Of a DNA stretch of 64,000 bases, positions 57,721 through 64,000 are shown in pieces (position 1 is the stretch's first letter; each line of letters begins with the position of its first letter). Under the pieces are notes generated by a model. The model saw only the letters and a program-made list of their open reading frames with translations. It was not told the DNA's origin and did no database searches. Location of the stretch: assembly GCA_033961575.1 (NCBI GenBank), contig CM066733.1:103383921-103447920 (forward strand), given 5' to 3'. The translations under genes were made by a program, and so were the position numbers. The stretch comes from Aselliscus stoliczkanus. Lineage: Eukaryota > Chordata > Mammalia > Chiroptera > Hipposideridae.

Positions 57721-58779
57721 AGATATTTTCACTTTGAACTCTGTGATGAGGGTTTATTAGAAAAGTCCACATAGAATTGAATTGGATCCAAATATACCCT
57801 GATCTCTTTGAATGCGGCAACCTTGAACTAAGAACTTAGTAATGCTTGATGTACTTGGGACTGTTACATAGTGAAATAGTTAAGCAAACACATTTTTTAA
57901 AGTTGGGTGAATGAACATTCCTCTGCATACTTGTTCTAAACCCTGAAACAGAATATTACACACAGAACTGAATTTCCATATGTGGAAACTGTAAAATTGC
58001 TATTTGCAAGTCATGTTCATTTGTATACCAGAAACCTGCCAGTGAATCACCCAAAATTCATTTGTAGCTGCTATTCATAGCAATATCAACTTTCAAGTTT
58101 TTATGTAAAATAGCAAAGTGGAGCTACTGCTGTAATAGTAGCTAACATATTTATTCATTCATACATTGAATGTTTATTTGCTCCTTGTAGAAAAATATAT
58201 TAGGACCTATATTTAACATTAGATAGAAGAAAACTGTGAGAAGGACTAAGAGAAAAACTAACGTTACATATCTAGATAAAAACTGGAGAAATACATTAAT
58301 TACTAGTTAGACTCTTCCCAAATATCTGGATATTTTCTGTTATGTCCAAAAAAGTAAGGAGCCTTACATGCTCAGAGACTTCCCTTCTAACCATCACCAT
58401 AACTGCTCAGTGAGCTGAGTGCTCGCTTGGAAATGGCATACGCAGCATAACCTGGAAGCAGTGTATACACAGAGGTTGGCAAACAATTCCCAAAAGGCTA
58501 TGGTGAGGTGGTAAAGGATTGTCCTGCTACACAATTTGTGAGTAAAGTATAGATACTTTCTTTTCTTGTCTGGATATTTTCTTCCTTAAGTAAGTGATAT
58601 TTTTATAATTAGAAATAGAGTTGAGAGATACTTCCGTTTTCAGCTTTGACACACAATAAGCTTGAATGTTGTTGCTCTCATCTTCATATCATATGGGGAA
58701 CTTTAAGTAATTGATTAATAGAACTCTAATAAAAAAGTAGATAAGATTCAGAAGTAAATGGGTAATGTAGGCATAGAGG
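57721..58779. other. Unassigned sequence
   Basis: No gene recognised. Confidence 0.4.
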
Positions 58780-59590
58780 TGGAAGCTCTAAGAAAAAAAT
58801 TAAAAGAAATCATTGAAATCAAAACACAGTAGCAGAAACGAAACCTTCAACAGACTTACTGGTAGACCCAACATAGCAAAGGACAGAATGAATGAACTTG
58901 AAGATAGGTCAATTGAAACTTCTTAAACTAAAATTCAAGGAGAAAAAATAATTTTAAAAACTGAGAACATCATGCAAGAACTCTAGGACAATGTTAAAGT
59001 TATAATATTTGAATCATTGAAATACCAAATGAGAAAAAACAGAGAAACAAGTATCTGAAGTAATAATGGCTGAAAACTTTCCAAAGTTTTGGTGCCAGAC
59101 ACCAAACAATAGATCCAGGATACTCAGAGAATACCAAGCAGGATGTCTACCAAAAAATAAAAATAAGTAATATAAAGATATATGTACAGAGTCAGAAAAC
59201 TAAAATCAAAGACAAATTTTGAAGAAAGCAAGGAGAAATAAATACCTGACTTATAGAGAGATGTAGATAAAAATGAAAATTGATTTCTCATTAGAAAACA
59301 TGCAAGCAAGAAGAAAGATCTTTAAAATGTTGAAAGAAAAACCACCAACCTAGAGTTATAAATCCATCACAATTATCCTTCAAAAGGAAAGAAGAAATAA
59401 AGACTTGCCAGACAAAAAAAAAAAAAGGGAATTGATTGTTAATAGACTTTTCTTGCAAAAAAAAATTTTAAGTTAAAAAATCTTTAGGCAGAAGAAAATA
59501 TTGGCAAAAAAAAGAATCTTCAAAAAATAAAAAAATTAAGTTCAGAACATTAGAGAAGGAATGACTAAGATTAAAAGAAAATATTTTATT
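58780..59590 (+). mobile_element. Old LINE-1 ORF1-like fragment
   Basis: A-rich sense strand with 'TGGCTGAAAACTTTCCAAAG', 'CAATAGATCCAGGATACTCA', 'GAGAATACCAAGCAGGATGT', 'CAACCTAGAGTTATAAATCC', 'AATTATCCTTCAAAAGGAAA', 'AATAAAGACTTGCCAGAC', 'CTTTAGGCAGAAGAAAAT'. These match the ORF1 region and downstream of old L1 or HAL1. Frames are broken. Confidence 0.65.
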
Positions 59591-59889
59591 TTCTTAATTT
59601 ATCTAAAATATAACTGTTTAAAGACATAATAGCAACAATATCTTCAGTAGCTGCAGCATATGGATAAGTAAAAGTAATACAGCAATGTCACAAGGGGTGA
59701 GAGAGAGGAATTGGGAATAGTCAGGGTTCTGTGTGTACGTATACCACACATGAAATAAAATAGTGTTATGTGAAGGTGAACTTAGATTACTCAGAAAGAT
59801 ATATTGTAAACTATAGTGCAACCACTAAATTGTTTTTAAGGGAAGTATAAATGATATTCAGAGAGGAGATAAAATGAATCATATACACT

Positions 59890-60480
59890 GTTCAATTAAA
59901 ATCACTGCACTCAAACCTGTACAATAGCTTCTCATTTCCCTCAGATTAAGTCAATGTAAATGCACACAATGGCTACAAGTTCTTACAAGATCGGATTCAT
60001 TTACTTACCTCCTATAACCACACCCTACATGCTCATTCCACTCCATCTCACCCTATTATTCCTTGAATATCAGAGGCTCTTCCCCATCTCACAGCTTCTG
60101 CACTTACTGATTTCCTGTACCTGAAACTCTTGCCCCATATTGCAGGCCTTATTCTCTCACCTCTTTCAGTTCAAATGTCACTTTATCAGTGAGGACTTCC
60201 ATGATTGATGATTCTTTATAAAACTGTAACCCTTCTACCTGCCCCCTCCAGTACCCCTATTCTCCTCATCTGCTTTATTTTTTCCACAGTACTAATCACT
60301 ATCTGAATATGATACATTTTAATGATTTGTTTGTTTTTCCCTTCCTGCCCCTACCCCTCCTGCCCCCACTAATATAAGCTTTTGACTGTTTAGTTCACTG
60401 CTGTATCTCAAATATCTAGAACATGGCTAAGTACACACATAGTATGAATGCCTGGATGAATGAATAAGTGGATGAATGAA
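59890..60480 (+). mobile_element. L2 LINE 3' end
   Basis: Long, clear sense L2: 'AACCACACCCTACATGCTCA', 'CTTCTGCACTTACTGATTTC', 'CTCTTGCCCCATATTGCAGG', 'TCAAATGTCACTTTATCAGT', 'GAGGACTTCCATGATTGATG', 'GTTCACTGCTGTATCTCAAA', 'GAATGAATAAGTGGATGAAT'. The final GAATGA repeats are the L2 terminus. The best L2 copy in the window. Confidence 0.88.
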
Positions 60481-60489
60481 TGGTTATTA

Positions 60490-60870
60490 TAATTTCCCAC
60501 CCTCCATTTTTCTCTCTTCTCTCTTTCTAAAACTCCCATACACAGAACATAGATATTCTGGATGATTTTTGTTTCTTGTCATATCTTTGTTTCCTTCTCT
60601 TTTAATTTTATGAAATATTTTTCAACTTTATCTTCCAAACCTTGTATTAAATTATTTGTTTTGTCAATCATAATTTAAATTTCCCCAAAGGTTTTGTCCT
60701 CTGATTGTAGCTTATTTATAACATTCATTATTATTTATGGATGTAATATCTTTTCAAATCTCTCTAAGGATTCTCTTTGGAAATTTGCCTTTTTTTTTAA
60801 GTTCTTATTTTATTCCTTAAATCATCTGTTAACTCCATTGTCATTTTCTTTTTCTGCTTGTATATAAATA
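60490..60870 (-). mobile_element. Old LINE-1 5'-region fragment, antisense
   Basis: 'AACTTTATCTTCCAAACCTT', 'AATTATTTGTTTTGTCAATC' and 'TCTCTTTGGAAATTTGCC' recall inverted L1 (aactttatcttccaattcactaa..ttcaaatctgcc). Diverged. Confidence 0.55.
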
Positions 60871-61889
60871 TGCAACAAAAAAAGCTAATAAATCTCTACA
60901 ATAAAATGTTAATTGTGTTGATAATGATAGGTAAGTGGTAGATTTATGGATGGATTGCTAACAACGCTTTTTTCACTTCTGCTTATCTATATTTTCTTAT
61001 TTCCTCAATGAGCAGATATTACTACTCTAATGGAGAATATTATAAACAAGCATAAAGAACAAACTGAGGGGGAAAGTTTGTGCAAGGGTAAAAAACAGAT
61101 AAATAGGGTAGGCTGAGGCCTCTGGGAAGAAAAAAAATAGACTGAAAAAGACAAGAACATCAGACATGAATAAAAAGAAAACCCGGAGTAGTTCTGGTGT
61201 CCAGAAAGAACAAAAACTTACATTCCTAATCGCCATCTTCCTGCGTGCTCTGAGAGTCATTGCAGTGTGTTATAATTACTATATTACATGCACTGTCTCC
61301 AGTAGAGCATTTTGGTAAACAGCTCTCTTCCAAAGGCTTCTGCTCTAACTCTTTCTCCTGGGGAGAAACCCTTGGGAAGACAACTGAAATATATTTGCAT
61401 TTTTTTAAAAAACACGTGGCCACCACCCTTCTCTGCTATGACACTTAGCACTTCTGGAAGAAGATCTTCCATGCCCTGGGCTTGCTAAATTGGCTTCTCC
61501 CCCTGCCCTAGACCCAACACCAAAAGTCGAATTCTGTCAGCAGGAGAATTTGATGGCTCAAGCTATTGAAGTTTATCAGGATCTGGCTTTAAAACGTAAA
61601 CATTTATCCACTCAAACTATCAGCGGTGGATTCAAAAGAGAAGTAAAAGTTCATTTAGACACACTGAATTAGATTTGCTCTTCATAATAAAGTTTAGAAG
61701 TTCTCTGCTTGCTAGCAGAATTGGTAGGTAATACAATACAAAGTTACATTTTGGGGTAGAGGCAATTTTCTTTGAAAATTAAAAAGTCCAAAAACCTAAA
61801 TCTTTATTATTTTAATATAGAAGAACATGTAAGAGCTGGAGTTGAAAGAGATAAAGTATGTTTGGCCACCAAGCACAGTTGGGTGCCTG
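60871..61889. other. Unassigned sequence
   Basis: No gene recognised. Short frames at 61226-61472 overlap on both strands and have no family motif. Confidence 0.4.
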
Positions 61890-62040
61890 GTTCAGAGTCG
61901 ATGCTGAATACATTTTTATTAAATCTGAATATCATCTAGGTCTCTAATTCCACAGAGGAGGAAAACAAGGCCTGGAGTTGTTAATTGACTTACCAAAGGG
62001 AAATAAATTATATGGCTAGGAGTAGACCCTAAATTTAGAA
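61890..62040 (-). mobile_element. MIR SINE relic
   Basis: 'TCCACAGAGGAGGAAAACAA', 'GGCCTGGAGTTGTTAATTGA', 'CTTACCAAAGGGAAATAAAT', 'ATATGGCTAGGAGTAGACCC' match inverted MIR loosely. Confidence 0.5.
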
Positions 62041-62224
62041 GCAAATTTATAAATAAAATATAAAAATTTCTAATCATGATTTTAGCAGGGAAATTTTCAA
62101 ATCATGATCCCCCCCCAAAAAAAGCATCCCACCATGTGATTACACATGCAATAGGTGTCATAATCGGTATTACAGAACCAGCCAAACAGTCTGTGCATTT
62201 AGATATTAACACTTTAAAAGAATG

Positions 62225-62899
62225 CCTGTATTGAAGTATAATTTGCATGCAACAAATGCACCCATTTCAAATATAAAGTTTAATGAGTTTTGCAAAGGCA
62301 TACATCCCTGTAATTATCACCACAATCAAGATTTAAAGATTTCTGTCACTCCCTCCCCTCAAATTTCCTCCTCCCTCTCTATAGTCAATTCCCTCTCCTC
62401 TGCCTTAGTCCCAGACAACCAATGATTGGCTTTCCATCACCATAGATTAGAGTTGCCTATTCCAGAATTTCATATAAATGGAATTATATACTATCTGTCT
62501 GTTTGGCATCATTTGCTTAGCATAATGTTGAAAGTCATTAGCCTGTGTTTCTTTTTCTTGCTGAGTAGTATTCTATTATTAGATATGCCAAATTTGTTTT
62601 TCCATTCATGTGTGAATGGACATTTAAAATTATTTCCAGATTTCAGTTATTATGGATAAAATGTTTATCAACATTCCTATATGGACATTGTTTTCCTTTC
62701 TCTTAAGAAATTTCTGAAGTAAAGTTACTGGGTCATATGTTAACTGCACAGTAAGCTATATAAAAATCAATAAATAGTTCCCCAAAGCAGTGGTGCAATT
62801 TCACATTTCCACCAGTAGAGCATGAGAGTTCTAGTTACTCTGTAATTTGTCAATATTTAATATTTCAGTCTTTTTAATTTTAGTCATTCTGTTTTTTTT

Positions 62900-62939
<40 letters not shown>

Positions 62940-63780
62940 TTTTTTGAGGGCAGTCCCTGGCCCTCATGTGTGGGACCCAAATCAGAGCCGCTGGCTTCCC
63001 AAGCCAGCACATAACCACTGCGGCACTCGGCTGGCCCAATTTTAGTCATTCTAGTAGGTGTGTAGTAGTATCTCACTGTGGTTTAAATCTGCATTTCCTG
63101 GGTGACTACTGATGATGAGCAACTTTTCATGTGTTTATTGGTCATTTGCATATCTTGCTTTAGAAAATGTGTTAAATCTTTTGCCCAGTTTTTTATCTGG
63201 GTTGTTTATCTTATTATTATTGTGTTGTAAGAATTCTTTATAAATCTTGATACAGTTCTTTATCAGATATATCTACTGCAAATATATGTATTGCAAAGTT
63301 TAGTTCATGTCTTGCCTTTTTATTTTCTGAATTATGTAGTTTTAAAGGCACAGTTTTTAATTTTAATGAAGTACAAAATATAATTTTTTGTTGTTGTTTT
63401 ATTCACAGTTTGTGGTTTTTGTGTCATCTCTAGGAAATCCTTATCTCAAGGACACAAAGATTTTTCTCCTGTTTTCTTCTACAGGTTTTATGGTTTTAAC
63501 TCCTAGATTCATGCCTATGATCAGTTTTGAGTTAAATCTATTATGTAATGGGAAGTCAACATTTATTTTTCCCCATAAGAGTATCCAGCTATTACAGCAC
63601 CATACATTGAAAAGGCTGTTGTTTCCTCCATTGAATTGCTTTAACATCTTTGTCAAAAATCATATATCTGTGGGTTTTGGACTCTGTTCCATTGTTCTAT
63701 ATATCCATCTTCATACTAACCACTGTCTTGATTACTGTATTTTTACAGCACAATGTGAAGGAAGAAGAGAAGTTGATTAC
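62225..63780 (-). mobile_element. LINE-1-like fragment, antisense, split by a SINE
   Basis: Plus strand carries inverted L1-like wording: 'GGAATTATATACTATCTGTC', 'ACATTTAAAATTATTTCCAG', 'GGGTCATATGTTAACTGCAC', 'CACATTTCCACCAGTAGAGC', 'CACTGTGGTTTAAATCTGCA', 'TTTTCATGTGTTTATTGGTC', 'CTTTTGCCCAGTTTTTTATC', 'TTATCTCAAGGACACAAAG'. It covers the 3' half of an old L1 (L1M type). The 132-codon plus-strand frame at 63388-63786 lies on its antisense and is not a gene. Confidence 0.85.
62891..63037 (-). mobile_element. tRNA-derived SINE, head-only short form, minus strand
   Basis: Minus-strand head 'GGGCCAGCCGAGTGCCGCAG', 'TGGTTATGTGCTGGCTTGGG', 'GATTTGGGTCCCACACATGA', 'GGGACTGCCCTC' with an (AAAT)n tail that appears as (TTTA)n at 62899-62942. 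Perfect 15-bp TSD AATTTTAGTCATTCT at 62876-62890 and 63038-63052. Inserted into an older antisense L1. The tail has grown into a tetranucleotide microsatellite. Confidence 0.95.
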
Positions 63781-64000
63781 AAGTAAGTCAGGAAAAAGAA
63801 GGGAATTTTCCTGGCAGGAATGGTACTAGTTTCCACATAGCAAAAGTAAAAACATCATCCCTAATTCAGAATAATAAAGTCCATCCCAGCTATTCTCATT
63901 TTTAATTAGTAATTTATATTTGCCAAGCATTTCTGTGTTCTCTGTATAAAACATATATGCTGGGCTCCGTATAAGTGCATTCAATTGCCCCTGTTGTCAT
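63781..64000. other. Unassigned sequence to window end
   Basis: Nothing recognised. Confidence 0.4.

Noticed and set aside
63388..63786. 132-codon open frame, the longest in the window
   Set aside because: It runs along the antisense strand of an old L1 and has the hydrophobic, low-information look of such frames.

Overview
This is AT-rich, intron- or desert-like mammalian DNA with no protein-coding gene, rRNA, tRNA gene or CRISPR array that I can support. The open frames are short (the longest, 63388-63786, is 132 codons) and many of the longer ones lie in LINE-1 sequence, SINEs or microsatellites. I saw no frame with family motifs beyond retrotransposon remnants.

Organism: a placental mammal, because MIR, L2, MER5A-like, LTR-like and LINE-1 remnants are scattered throughout. 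The best guess is a bat, perhaps Yinpterochiroptera. The reasons are young-looking tRNA-derived SINEs that are not primate Alu, rodent B1/B2, carnivore or vesper-bat VES types, one tRNA-Ile-headed SINE, and little-decayed Tc1/mariner-type MITEs. This is inference from remembered repeat families; no database was searched.

Layout: 1-7.6 kb holds old L2 and MIR relics. At 7.7-13.5 kb there is a tRNA-Ile SINE, two MITE types, an old CR1/L3-like reverse-transcriptase relic and a SINE inserted into a MIR. At 14.7-21.3 kb are microsatellites, an old L1, a full-length long SINE and a double SINE insertion sharing one target site. At 21.9-23.0 kb is a repeat-poor block that looks like conserved non-coding DNA. 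At 23.6-33.2 kb are antisense L2, more SINEs, antisense L1 and a fresh SINE/L1 pair. From 33.2 to 38.9 kb the sequence is mostly unique, with homeodomain-type motifs. From 38.9 to 64 kb it is again repeat-rich: MER5A, SINEs, two MITEs, a young L1 end, L1MA-like, L1 ORF1-like, L2, and an antisense L1 split by a SINE.

How the parts relate: the clearest biology is the insertion history. Many SINE and L1 copies have intact target-site duplications (TSDs) of 8-17 bp and A-rich tails, as expected for L1 endonuclease/TPRT. The SINEs fall into four forms: a long form with a body, a head-only short form ending at the same base each time, a second tRNA-like form, and a tRNA-Ile form. The MITEs carry TA duplications and would fold into hairpins. 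I found no new multi-gene system.
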